Below, in pieces: positions 35,644-43,871 of a stretch of DNA of 64,000 nt; within the stretch, counting starts at the first letter, position 1, and every line of letters begins with the position of its first letter. Source of the DNA: Streptomyces bambusae (GTDB taxonomy: Bacteria; Actinomycetota; Actinomycetes; Streptomycetales; Streptomycetaceae); assembly GCF_019400985.1 (NCBI RefSeq), contig NZ_WTFF01000001.1:44651-108650 (forward strand), written 5' to 3'. The notes under the pieces are model-generated. The model had not been told where the DNA came from, did no database searches, and saw nothing but the letters and a program-made list of their open reading frames with translations. The translations under genes were made by a program, and so were the position numbers.

Positions 35644-36639
35644 ATGTCAGGAGAGCGTTACGTCGACCACAGGGTCCTCAAAGCATTCGCGCAGAGCAGG
35701 GTCAACGTGCCAGCGGAGGAGGCAAAGGAGCGCCGCCGACAGGTGAACCACCTGCGGGAACGTCTGGAGAATTACATCGCCGCCCACCCAGACTTCGACC
35801 TGGTGAAACTCCGCGCCTCTGGGAGTACGGCCAAACACACGGCGATCCGGCGCAAGAGCGGCACAGGATCCGACGCGGACGTCGCGGCGTACCTGCGTGT
35901 CGGAGACCCTGCGGTAGACGTCTCGAACGTGCTGGCCTGGCTCGAGGAGCGTTGCAGGGAGGTCTACGGCAAGACGAAGGTCGCAGAGGACTTCAAACCG
36001 TCCAACCACGCGGTGGGTATCACCATGCGCGGCTCCGGCTTGAAGATCGACGTGGTACCGGTGCTCTACACCGGCGAACCGGACGACAGGGGCTACCTGG
36101 TCACCAGCGACGGCGTCAAGGTGCTCACCTCTGTCACGCAGCACCTGCGCTTCATCGAGAAGCGCAAGGCGGTGGCCGGCGACGGCTACCGGGAGCTGAT
36201 CCGCCTGCTGAAGGCGTGGGTTCGTGAGAGCAAGGAGGTCGACCCGCAGCTGCGCTGCAAGTCGTTCCTGATCGAGCTCCTGGTCGCACACCTGTGGGAC
36301 GTCGGCTGGAATGGCAAGCCACTCCAGGTCAACGACTACCCGGCAGCGATCGAACAAGTTCTCGCCTACATCGTCCGCACCGGCCTCAAGACGCCGATCC
36401 TTTTCACCGACTACTACAAGGCCAGTGCGGTGAGCGCGACGACGGAACCCATCCAGGTCTGGGACCCGGTAAATCCGGAGAACAACGTCGCAAAGTACAG
36501 CGAACTCGACCGCCTACGGCTGGTGAACCACGCCAAGGCCACCCTCGACACCCTCACGATGGCTGCCTACGCGGCCACCAAGAGCGAGGCGCTCGACGCC
36601 TGGCGTGAGGTGTTCGGTCCCACTTTCCCGGGAGAATGA
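35644..36639 (+). CDS. CBASS CD-NTase (cyclic oligonucleotide synthase)
   Basis: The 331-residue protein has the nucleotidyltransferase core of CD-NTases: G60-S61 in LRASGSTAKHTAIRR, the metal-binding pair D77-x-D79 in GTGSDADVAAYL and a third acidic residue D136 in LKIDVVPVLY. On phage infection such enzymes make cyclic di- or trinucleotides that activate a dedicated effector. The helical C-terminal half contains SFLIELLVAHLWDVGW and is typical of the family. The clade and product cannot be fixed by eye. The stop overlaps the HORMA start (ATGA), and three further CBASS genes follow in order. Confidence 0.88.
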   Translation: MSGERYVDHRVLKAFAQSRVNVPAEEAKERRRQVNHLRERLENYIAAHPDFDLVKLRASGSTAKHTAIRRKSGTGSDADVAAYLRVGDPAVDVSNVLAWLEERCREVYGKTKVAEDFKPSNHAVGITMRGSGLKIDVVPVLYTGEPDDRGYLVTSDGVKVLTSVTQHLRFIEKRKAVAGDGYRELIRLLKAWVRESKEVDPQLRCKSFLIELLVAHLWDVGWNGKPLQVNDYPAAIEQVLAYIVRTGLKTPILFTDYYKASAVSATTEPIQVWDPVNPENNVAKYSELDRLRLVNHAKATLDTLTMAAYAATKSEALDAWREVFGPTFPGE

Positions 36640-37157
36640 CCATGACCGGCTCGTACACCAGATCCGCCTCCTCCTCGTTCACGATCACTGACGCCCGCTA
36701 CGTCGGAGGCAGAGTCGCTGCCGATCTCCGCCTCCTGTTCAACCTCTATGGCGAGCCCTCCCTCGACCGAATCGACAACTTCGCCGAAGAGGTCGCCCTG
36801 CTCCTGCGCGACGGCTATCTCGACACTGTCGACTACGGCTTCCGCGACACGGCCAACAACGCCTGGAAGCTCCGCCTGCGCTACAAGGCCACGACCGGCG
36901 GTCAGCTCGTGGACTCCCGGCCAGGTAACTTTCCCGACCCGGTCGACCTCACCGGCTACGGCTTCTACAGCTTTCTGACCTATAGCTCCGCCTTCGACCT
37001 CCTGACCGGCACCCAGCAGGCGACGGTCAAGGGAGCTCTGCCGATCTCCCGGACGACCGGCGTCGCCCCGAGCGCCCTCTCAGGCAACACCACTGCAGGG
37101 CATGGCTACGCCCGCAACGGCGCTGGCGTCTCACGCGACGTCTACCTCGCCTACTAA
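36636..37157 (+). CDS. Bacterial HORMA-domain protein of a type III CBASS
   Basis: The 173-residue protein begins MTMTGSYTRSASSSFTITDA, then RYVGGRVAADLRLLFNLYG and EVALLLRDGYLDTVDYGF. This is the opening of bacterial HORMA family 1 proteins. In type III CBASS the HORMA protein, in its closed state, binds and activates the CD-NTase. Its place between a CD-NTase and a TRIP13-like ATPase supports the call. Only one HORMA gene is present, as in the HORMA1 type of locus. It starts on the CD-NTase stop codon. Confidence 0.83.
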   Translation: MTMTGSYTRSASSSFTITDARYVGGRVAADLRLLFNLYGEPSLDRIDNFAEEVALLLRDGYLDTVDYGFRDTANNAWKLRLRYKATTGGQLVDSRPGNFPDPVDLTGYGFYSFLTYSSAFDLLTGTQQATVKGALPISRTTGVAPSALSGNTTAGHGYARNGAGVSRDVYLAY

Positions 37158-37187
37158 GCCCAGTGCTATAGCAGGAGGATCAAGAAC

Positions 37188-38108
37188 GTGACCAGCCAGG
37201 ACGACCTGTTTCACCCCGTCATCGAACTGCCCGAGCCCACCCGCCGCGCCCGCTACGACCGGCTGATCGGCCTGGACAGCACAAAGCTGCGCCTGCGTAA
37301 GGAAGCGGCGCTCCTCGCTGATCCGCGCAGACTCCAGGCGTGGGCCGTCACCCATCATGGCGGCGATGTAGCCGCCCTCACTCTCTTCGTGGACCGGGCA
37401 CCACTGTTCGTCTTCGCAGGCGATGTCGGCTCCGGCAAGTCGGCCCTGGCCGAGTCCTTCGGCTGCGACCTCGCCGACTTCCTCAGCCTGCCCGTCTACC
37501 TGTACCGGCTCAAGCTCGCGACCCGCGGCAGCGGCCTGGTAGGCGAGATGACGTCGCTCATCGGCGACGCCTTCACCCACATGCACATGGTAGGCAGGCG
37601 CGTCTCCGGCCCCCAGGGTGCTCGCGCCGTGCAGATCCTCGTCGTCGACGAGGCCGACGCCCTGGTCCAGTCCCGCGAGGCCCAGCAGATGCACCACGAG
37701 GACCGAGCCGGCGTCGACGCGTTCCTGGCCGGAATCGACAGCCTGGCCGGTGCCCAGCTCCCCGTCGTCGTCGTGTTGTGCACCAACCGGCTCGGCGCCC
37801 TCGACCCGGCCGTCATGCGCCGCGCCGCGGCCACCTTCACCTTCGCTCGCCCCGACGACGCGCAGCGTCACGCGGTCCTCACCCAGGCGCTCGGCGGGCT
37901 CGACATCCGCCCGGAAACCGTCCGCAAGGTCGTCGAGCTCACTGGCCCCACCGGCATCTGCCCCGGCTATACCTTCTCCGACCTCACCCAGCGCTTGGTC
38001 CCAGCTGCCGTCTTCCGTGCCTTCCCCGACCGGCCGGTCACCGACGACGACCTCCTCGCCCTCGCCGAAGAGCTGGAGCCCACCCCTGTCTTCATCGAGG
38101 AACGCTGA
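37188..38108 (+). CDS. TRIP13/Pch2-like AAA+ ATPase
   Basis: The 306-residue AAA+ protein has Walker A GDVGSGKS at 78-85, a TRIP13-type pore loop GSGLVGEMT at about 114-122, Walker B VQILVVDEAD with D154-E155 and sensor I VVLCTNRLGALD. In type III CBASS the ATPase pulls HORMA open and so switches the cyclase off; HORMA remodelling is the known role of this family. GTG at 37188 has AGGAGG upstream. Its stop shares one base with the next start (TGATG). Confidence 0.87.
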   Translation: MTSQDDLFHPVIELPEPTRRARYDRLIGLDSTKLRLRKEAALLADPRRLQAWAVTHHGGDVAALTLFVDRAPLFVFAGDVGSGKSALAESFGCDLADFLSLPVYLYRLKLATRGSGLVGEMTSLIGDAFTHMHMVGRRVSGPQGARAVQILVVDEADALVQSREAQQMHHEDRAGVDAFLAGIDSLAGAQLPVVVVLCTNRLGALDPAVMRRAAATFTFARPDDAQRHAVLTQALGGLDIRPETVRKVVELTGPTGICPGYTFSDLTQRLVPAAVFRAFPDRPVTDDDLLALAEELEPTPVFIEER

Positions 38109-39592
38109 TGCCACATCTCCCCGCTCCTGGCCCCACCAGCGTTCGCACTACCGGTGACTACTACCAGTGGCTCGTCGCATGGGAGAGCTGCCTGACCCTC
38201 CTGCGGGAGAACGCCACTCGCTCACACAACCCAATCCACACAGTCGGCGTCGAGCTTGACGGCGTGGGCAACCTCGATGATGTCGTCCTGCTGCGTGACG
38301 CTCCCCCGAACACCTACAAGCAGGTGAAGTACGCGGTTGACAGCACCACTCCGGTCAACGAGGAGTACCTGACCAAGCCCAGCGCCAGCGGCGGTCCGTC
38401 GATTCTCAAGAAGATCGCCAAGACATGGAGGGAGTTGACCGCCGACGGTGGAAGTGCCGACGTGCGCCTGGTAACCAACCGGGCGGCCGACCCCGAGGAC
38501 GACTTGATGGCGGGCCGCGACGCCCGTACCGGCCTCCTTATGCCCAAGGCAGCCGTCGGCGGAGCCAAGTCGCTCCGAGGTAAGGCCCGTGCCCGGTGGG
38601 CCCAGGAGGCAGGAGTAACAGAGGCCGAACTCATCGATCTCCTGTCGGTGCTGCGCTTCGACCTGCCTCTGGACATGGTCAGGTTCCAAGAGAACCTCCA
38701 ACTCCTGATGACTGTCACCGGCCTCCGTCACGACCAGCAAGCACTTGAAAAGGGTGTCGGCTGGGTCGCCAAGATGGTCCGCGAGGGCCACCGAAAGCTA
38801 ACGAAGACGATGATCGAGGCTGCCGTCACCGAGCTTGAACTCAAGGCGGGGCCTGCCCGAGCCATTCTGTCGATTGCCACCCTCAAACCGGACCCGCTGG
38901 CGTCGGAAGCTGACCACGCCATCGACTGGATCGATCGCTTCGACGGAGACTCCGACTACACCAAGCGTCGCCCACTGTCACCGCACACGTGGGCTCAGCT
39001 GCAGACGGACATCGAGGCCGCGCCTGGACACCTGCCTGCCGGGACAACCGCTGTCTCCGTCACGGGCAGCATCCGTCTCGCGCCAGCCTTCCTCGTAGGC
39101 ACCACCTTTCGCATGGTCACCGGTACCGACCTCGCAGCAGTTCAACGCGGGAGGACTGGTAGCCAACTCTGGTCCAGCAACGAGCCATTCGACACCCCTC
39201 TGGCGCCCGAAGTCATCGAGCACGAGATCAGCCAAGGTGACGAGATCGCTGTCGCCATCGCCGTTGCAACGGACCCAACTGAGGACGTCTTTGAGTACTT
39301 GGACGAGCAGAACCTCCCCGTCAGCAAGCTCATCGTCCTCACCCCGCCGAGCGGCACAGCAAATGACGGATCTATCCCCGACAGTGCCGCCGCCAACGCC
39401 TTGGCCGTCGGCATCCGCGACCACCTCCGCCGCTGTACACGCCGAGTCCGCCGGATGCACCTCTTCCTCGCTTGCCCCATGGGGCTTGCTGTTCTGCTGG
39501 GAAACCGGTGGAACCGCCTTTGTCAGACCATCGTGTACGAGGACATCAAGATCGACGACGGATACGAAGCGGCGTTCACCATCGAGGCATAG
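38108..39592 (+). CDS. Cap4-like CBASS effector (DUF4297 nuclease plus SAVED domain)
   Basis: The 494-residue protein has an N-terminal nuclease-like domain with VGVELDGVGNLDDVVLLRD followed by Q72-V-K74 in NTYKQVKYAVD, the D...QxK pattern of DUF4297/Cap4 dsDNA nucleases. A linker helix region leads to a C-terminal half (about 250-494) with the layout of SAVED sensors, including IEHEISQGDEIAVAIAV, YLDEQNLPVSKLIVLTPP and HLFLACPMGLAVLLGNRWN. SAVED binds the cyclic oligonucleotide and the nuclease then degrades DNA, killing the infected cell. Codon use is slightly less G/C-biased than in the housekeeping genes. It overlaps the convergent zinc-ribbon gene by 17 bases. Confidence 0.85.
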   Translation: MPHLPAPGPTSVRTTGDYYQWLVAWESCLTLLRENATRSHNPIHTVGVELDGVGNLDDVVLLRDAPPNTYKQVKYAVDSTTPVNEEYLTKPSASGGPSILKKIAKTWRELTADGGSADVRLVTNRAADPEDDLMAGRDARTGLLMPKAAVGGAKSLRGKARARWAQEAGVTEAELIDLLSVLRFDLPLDMVRFQENLQLLMTVTGLRHDQQALEKGVGWVAKMVREGHRKLTKTMIEAAVTELELKAGPARAILSIATLKPDPLASEADHAIDWIDRFDGDSDYTKRRPLSPHTWAQLQTDIEAAPGHLPAGTTAVSVTGSIRLAPAFLVGTTFRMVTGTDLAAVQRGRTGSQLWSSNEPFDTPLAPEVIEHEISQGDEIAVAIAVATDPTEDVFEYLDEQNLPVSKLIVLTPPSGTANDGSIPDSAAANALAVGIRDHLRRCTRRVRRMHLFLACPMGLAVLLGNRWNRLCQTIVYEDIKIDDGYEAAFTIEA

Positions 39593-39761
39593 GGGCCTCA
39601 TCGACTAACAACAGAGCGCCACAGATCAGGCATGCGGCGGCCCGCGACCTAGCCAGATCCACGAGATCTACCACCCCGCACTCGCCACATGTGTCGAGGG
39701 CCGGAACGAGTCGAGGGCGACATCCTCCTCCGCGCGTCCCCGCCCGAAGGCCGCGGCTCAT
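39576..39761 (-). CDS. 61-aa zinc-ribbon-like protein
   Basis: The protein has two CxxC knuckles, DTCGECGVVDLVDL and AAACLICGALLLVDE, about 17 residues apart, the layout of a zinc ribbon, after a basic N-terminus. The ATG at 39761 overlaps the stop of the 60-residue gene before it (ATGA), good evidence that both are real and co-translated. It includes an in-frame TTA codon at 39606-39608, so in Streptomyces it may depend on the bldA tRNA. I do not recognise the family. It is convergent with the CBASS effector. Confidence 0.5.
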   Translation of the reverse strand: MSRGLRAGTRGGGCRPRLVPALDTCGECGVVDLVDLARSRAAACLICGALLLVDEAPMPRW

Positions 39762-39940
39762 GACCCCCACCACAAGGACAGGCCGCGGCTGACGAGTTCA
39801 CGGACAAGCCCTGAGACCACCCACCCTCCCGCTGTCTTCAGGGCCTCGAACCGCCAAGTCCGGTCACGCCACTTCGCTGCGAATTCCTTCACCGCACGTC
39901 CTCTCTCCAGGTCCGGCCTCTCCAGCCGGTCGTCGGCCAT
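39758..39940 (-). CDS. 60-aa basic/amphipathic small protein
   Basis: The frame begins MADDRLERPDLERGRAVKEF and ends in TAGGWVVSGLVRELVSRGLS followed by LWWGS. It is a charged helix with a Trp-rich hydrophobic end that could touch membranes. There is no clear ribosome-binding site before the ATG, so it may be leaderless. The overlap with the zinc-ribbon gene supports it. Function unknown; a toxin-antitoxin or accessory role beside CBASS is speculative. Confidence 0.42.
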   Translation of the reverse strand: MADDRLERPDLERGRAVKEFAAKWRDRTWRFEALKTAGGWVVSGLVRELVSRGLSLWWGS

Positions 39941-39956
39941 TGATCCGGATCCGTGC

Positions 39957-39988
39957 GGGGTTCAGCGGGTCGTTTCCCGCTGAACCCC
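39957..39988. terminator. Strong 13-bp hairpin between the small operon and the STAND gene
   Basis: GGGGTTCAGCGGG, loop TCGTTT, then CCCGCTGAACCCC, a perfect stem. It lies 66 bases ahead of the STAND gene and just upstream of the small minus-strand operon. It could end read-through from CBASS or serve as a leader structure. Confidence 0.55.
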
Positions 39989-40054
39989 ACATCGCCGCAG
40001 GCCAGACCTGGTGAAATAGGCGTTCAACGAAAGTTCGGATTGAACGGGTGACGG

Positions 40055-42934
40055 ATGGACGACCAGTCCGCGGCTGAGCGGCTCGCGACGGAGCTGAGGC
40101 AGCTGCGCACGAACGCCGGATCCCCTACGTACGCCCAGATCGCGCGGTGGGGAAGCCGGCAGCGTCCCCCAGTCAGTCTCGGCAAGAGCAAGCTCAGCTT
40201 GTGGTTCAGCGGCAAGAGCGTTCCCGAGGACGGCCGCCCCTTCGCCGTCCTCGTGGAACTGCTCGAAGCCAGGGCCCAGCAGAAGTCCGGCACACCCGGC
40301 CGCGGCACGGCCGCATGGCGGATGAGACGGACGGCGGCGGACCAGGAACGACGCCGTGAGACCGGGGGCCTCCCCCGCCGTTCGGCCGGGGACGACCCGT
40401 CCGCCTCCGGACCGACGCCGGGCACCTACTCGGTGCGTCCTCCGTACGGAGAGCTGCCCACCCGCCTTCATGGCCGGGACAGCCTGTTGGCCGATCTGGA
40501 ACGGGCGCTGGCCGAGGGGCACGAGCAGGTGCAGGTCCTGCACGGGCTCGGCGGATGCGGAAAGACAACAGCGGCGCTGCGGCTTGCCCGGCACGCCCGG
40601 GACCTCGGACATCAGGTGTTCTGGGTGTCGGCGACGACGAACGAGCGGTTGCTGACGGGTATGTCTCAGGTGGCCCGTGAACTGGGCGTGGATGAAGACG
40701 GCCTCAGTCGCGCATGGGCGGGGCAGTCGAGCGCGCTGGATCTCGTGTGGCGTTGTCTGGACCGTGCGGGCGAGCGCTGGCTGCTCGTCGTCGACGCCGT
40801 GGACGACCTCTCGGCCGTCGCTTCGGAGCACGGCTCGCCGGGGGACGGCACAGGGTGGATCCGACCGAGTCGTTCCGGCCTCACCGTGGTGACGAGTCGC
40901 GTCGGCAACCCCCTGCTGTGGGGAACGGAAGCAGTGTGCCGAGCGGTGGACATGCTGTCCGCCGAGGACGGGGCGAAGGTCCTCACTGATCTGGCGAGAG
41001 ACGCCGGGCCGGTGGAAGACGCTCGTACACTCGCCGCGAGACTGGGCGGGCTGCCCCTGGGACTGCACTTGGCAGGCTCATATCTGGCGAAGGCACGAAG
41101 GAGCCTGGGCTTCGCGCGCGGCGTCATGGATGTCCGGCCCGTGGGGGACTTCGCCGGGTACACGGCCGAACTCGACCGGCTGGGCGCCCCGCTGCTCGAC
41201 GCGGGTGGATCATTCAAGTCGGGCACGGCCGACCAGCAGCTGCGCCGACTGGTGAGCCACACCTGGGAGATCAGCCTCGACCTGCTCACCCGACAAGGGT
41301 TGCCGGAAGCCAGATTGCTCATGCGGGTCCTGTCGTGCTTCGCCCCGACCCCGTTCCCCACCGCGCTGCTCGCCTACGGTCTCGTCGCTCCGGAGGGCGG
41401 GTTCCCGGAAGGATTCGAAGAGGGCGAGGCAGCCATCGACGCACTCGTCGACGTGGGCTTGTTGAACCTGGTCGACGTGGCCGTCTCGGTCGGCGGAAGC
41501 GGCACGGCGAACGCGGCAAACTTGTGCCTCACAGCCCACCCGCTGGTACTGGAGACCAACGCGGCACAGGTGCGCGGCGGAGACGGAACCGCCGAGGTGT
41601 GGCGGGCCGCCGCCCGCGTCGTGCGATGGATGGGAGGGGGTACGGATACGCCTGATCAATGGCGAAGGTGGCAGGTCCTGGTCCCCCATGTTCTGGCTGC
41701 CCTGCGCTCCGCTCCCGCGAACGACGTGGAGTCGTTGGCCTGGTTCGTCGAAGTCGGATGGGCCTCCTACGGCTACTGCCTGGCCTCCAACCACCGGGGC
41801 CAGGCCGATGAACTGCTCAGGTTGATGATGGAGCGTGCCGTCGCCCTGCCGGAAGACCGTCCCGTGGTCGGTGCGATTCGTGGCCAGTACTACGAGGCCA
41901 TCGGCGATGTGGACGAGGCTCGTCGGCTCTTCGAAGAGAGCCGCGCCGAGCGAGAGCCGCAGGACGTGGAAACACTGCAATTCCAGTTCCGATGGGCGCG
42001 CGCCCTACAGTCGACCGGACGGCTGCCCGCCGCTGAAGAACAGCTGCGCGCGATTCTGGACGGGCTGCGCTCGAACGGCTCCGTGAGCAACAGGTTGCTG
42101 GTCCACTCGGTCCTTGTCCTGGTGCTCGCAGCACAGGGCAAGGACGAGAGGGCGGCCGCGGAGGCGCAGGCGCTGATGTCCACCATCGAGACGGAACCGG
42201 CCGAACTGGGCATCCCTCTGCTTCACCACGTGGGTCACGCGCTCACGGAAACGCGTCAGACGGAACAGGCAGAGAGCGTGTACGGTGCGCTCCTCTCCCG
42301 ACTCGATGAAGCGGACGAACAGCTCTCCCCCCTCTACCACGACATTTCCCTGCAACTGCTCGATCTGCTTCTGCACGGGGGACGTGAACGCGCGGCCATC
42401 ACGTTGATCAGCCGTCTCCTCGGTCTCTACATGCCGACCGGGAACGACTCTCCGGCAAGCCCCGCGAGTCTCGTCGACCTCATCCAGACCCGGCTCGACC
42501 TTCAGCTGGAACTGGCGGAGTGCAGCAGCGCCGAGGACGAGCTGCGGGGGTTGCTGCGCGATCAGCTGAGCGTGAGCGGGGGCATCGGCTTGCTCATCGT
42601 CGAGTTGCACATCGCGCTCGCCCGCCTGTTCATCGCACAGGGGGACTTCACTCAGGCCCAGGAACAGCTGGGGCTGGCCGAGAAAGCCGCGACCGCAGCC
42701 GACGGCGGCAAAGTGCCCCTGTGGACGGTCCCCCTCTGGAAAGCCCGGTGCCTGTGCGCCCAGGACCGATGCGCAGAAGCCCTGGGCTGCTACGAACAGA
42801 CGGTCGCGCTGCTCGCCGATGACCCCGACGGCATGGCGTGCGTCATGGAGGAAGCCGCTGACTGCCTCGCCACGGTCTCGGGTGGCGAAGCCCACGTCGG
42901 ACAGTGGGAGTCCGGCGGGAGGGCAATGGATTGA
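40055..42934 (+). CDS. STAND protein: N-terminal HTH-like domain, NB-ARC ATPase, TPR repeats
   Basis: The 959-residue protein starts with an XRE-like region (residues 5-75: LATELRQLRTNAGSPTYAQI; LSLWFSGKSVPEDGRPFAVL). An NB-ARC ATPase follows with P-loop GLGGCGKTT at 164-172, Walker B WLLVVDAVDD at about 242-251 and GLPLGLHLAGSYL. A long C-terminal helical repeat region at about 550-940 looks TPR-like (EAIGDVDEARRLFEESRAER; ARLFIAQGDFTQAQEQLGLA). STAND proteins oligomerise on sensing a ligand; Streptomyces members may be regulators, and related architectures act in phage defence. Its position beside CBASS favours defence but does not prove it. Confidence 0.75.
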   Translation: MDDQSAAERLATELRQLRTNAGSPTYAQIARWGSRQRPPVSLGKSKLSLWFSGKSVPEDGRPFAVLVELLEARAQQKSGTPGRGTAAWRMRRTAADQERRRETGGLPRRSAGDDPSASGPTPGTYSVRPPYGELPTRLHGRDSLLADLERALAEGHEQVQVLHGLGGCGKTTAALRLARHARDLGHQVFWVSATTNERLLTGMSQVARELGVDEDGLSRAWAGQSSALDLVWRCLDRAGERWLLVVDAVDDLSAVASEHGSPGDGTGWIRPSRSGLTVVTSRVGNPLLWGTEAVCRAVDMLSAEDGAKVLTDLARDAGPVEDARTLAARLGGLPLGLHLAGSYLAKARRSLGFARGVMDVRPVGDFAGYTAELDRLGAPLLDAGGSFKSGTADQQLRRLVSHTWEISLDLLTRQGLPEARLLMRVLSCFAPTPFPTALLAYGLVAPEGGFPEGFEEGEAAIDALVDVGLLNLVDVAVSVGGSGTANAANLCLTAHPLVLETNAAQVRGGDGTAEVWRAAARVVRWMGGGTDTPDQWRRWQVLVPHVLAALRSAPANDVESLAWFVEVGWASYGYCLASNHRGQADELLRLMMERAVALPEDRPVVGAIRGQYYEAIGDVDEARRLFEESRAEREPQDVETLQFQFRWARALQSTGRLPAAEEQLRAILDGLRSNGSVSNRLLVHSVLVLVLAAQGKDERAAAEAQALMSTIETEPAELGIPLLHHVGHALTETRQTEQAESVYGALLSRLDEADEQLSPLYHDISLQLLDLLLHGGRERAAITLISRLLGLYMPTGNDSPASPASLVDLIQTRLDLQLELAECSSAEDELRGLLRDQLSVSGGIGLLIVELHIALARLFIAQGDFTQAQEQLGLAEKAATAADGGKVPLWTVPLWKARCLCAQDRCAEALGCYEQTVALLADDPDGMACVMEEAADCLATVSGGEAHVGQWESGGRAMD

Positions 42935-43012
42935 GCGCCACGAGCGTCACCTCAGCGCCAAGCCATTGCCCATAACGCCCACACCACGCCTACCGCGCAC
43001 CACAAAACCCCT
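42932..43012. repeat. Approximately 80-bp direct repeat, copy 1
   Basis: It begins TGAGCGCCACGAGCGTCACC, with CCCATAACGCCCACACCACG and TACCGCGCACCACAAAACC further on. It overlaps the stop codon of the STAND gene. A second, clearly related copy begins 291 bases downstream. Multiple GCGTCA/GCGCCA hexamers recur within each copy. Confidence 0.6.
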
Positions 43013-43222
43013 GCGGCCCCGGGCACCACACGCACCGGACACACCGCTCAGCGTCACGGAGAGTCACAACCGAGAAGCGATTGGCAGAGGCAGCCAACAG
43101 TTCGGTAGTCAGTGCCCCAGTGCCACATCAAGGCGCCCACCGCCATACAGCCAAGGGCTCCGCCTGGCGGTCATCAACCAAGCATGACGGCGCATCAGGA
43201 ACCGCGCCGTCCATGCGTCAAA

Positions 43223-43303
43223 TGAGCGTCACGAGCGTCATCTCAGCGTCAAGATACCGCCCGTAACGCCCACACCGCGCATACCGCGCACCCGCAAAAC
43301 ACC
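43223..43303. repeat. Approximately 80-bp direct repeat, copy 2
   Basis: It begins TGAGCGTCACGAGCGTCATC, with CCCGTAACGCCCACACCGCG and TACCGCGCACCCGCAAAACA further on, in the same orientation as copy 1. The 200 bases between the copies hold no recognisable gene. The copies may be recombination or insertion footprints. Confidence 0.6.
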
Positions 43304-43315
43304 AGGTCAGAGCCC

Positions 43316-43378
43316 TTACTTAACCGGCTCAAGGATCGCCACGCACTCCACGTGGTGCGTCATCGGAATAAGATGCAG
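43316..43378 (-). pseudogene. Last codons of a TrmA/RumA-like RNA methyltransferase
   Basis: The minus strand reads LHLIPMTHHVECVAILEPVK and a TAA stop. The 'P(M/Q)T.HVE.VA.L' ending is characteristic of TRAM/SAM-dependent (uracil-5-)-RNA methyltransferases. The rest of the gene is absent; sequence above about 43378 is unrelated. It looks like a 3' gene end stranded by rearrangement or duplicated by an integrative element. Confidence 0.6.
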
Positions 43379-43585
43379 TAAAAACATGTGAAAGGAAACC
43401 ACAGGTCAGCGGCTCGCAGGGAGCAAACCGGACAGGGTGCCTGTGTGCGTTACGAGCAGAGCGGGCGGTATGTACCGTGCGCTGACGCTTCCTTCTCGCT
43501 TCCGTCTGGGCGTTCTGGGCCCGATGCCGCACGCGGAGCCGGCGGCGCGGCGGCGACCGTCCACAGAGTTGGCTTGGGGGTGGTT

Positions 43586-43818
43586 TCACGCGCCTTCTGC
43601 AGGCGGTGCACTGCATGGCCGCAGTCTTGGCGGCGCCGGGGACTCGCGGATCACCGCCCGGACAGCGGCGATCAGCTGGGTGACGGTGTCCTGGGTGGCC
43701 ACCGCGTCGTCCAGCACCGTGGAATCCAGTGCCCGCCGGTGCCTGCCCTTCAACACTCCTGTGGCCTTGACCACCTCCCGCACAGCCTCCAGGCTCAGAG
43801 CAGCGTTGGCGCGATGCC
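43586..43818 (-). mobile_element. Transposase fragment
   Basis: The minus strand encodes LSLEAVREVVKATGVLKGRH, then RRALDSTVLDDAVATQDTVT and QLIAAVRAV. The 'GRHRRALDST.LDDAV..QDTVTQL' block resembles the N-terminal half of IS1182/IS5-like transposases. It loses similarity on both sides, and no terminal inverted repeats are visible. It is an IS remnant directly bordering the biosynthetic cluster. Confidence 0.7.
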
Positions 43819-43871
43819 GAAGGCGTCGGCTTCCATGGGGGCTTCCGGCTGCCCGCTGACGGTGGCCGTCG

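Noticed and set aside
42932..43303. The 80-bp direct repeats as attL/attR of an integrated element
   Set aside because: The interval between them is too small to be an element, no integrase is present and no tRNA gene is nearby.
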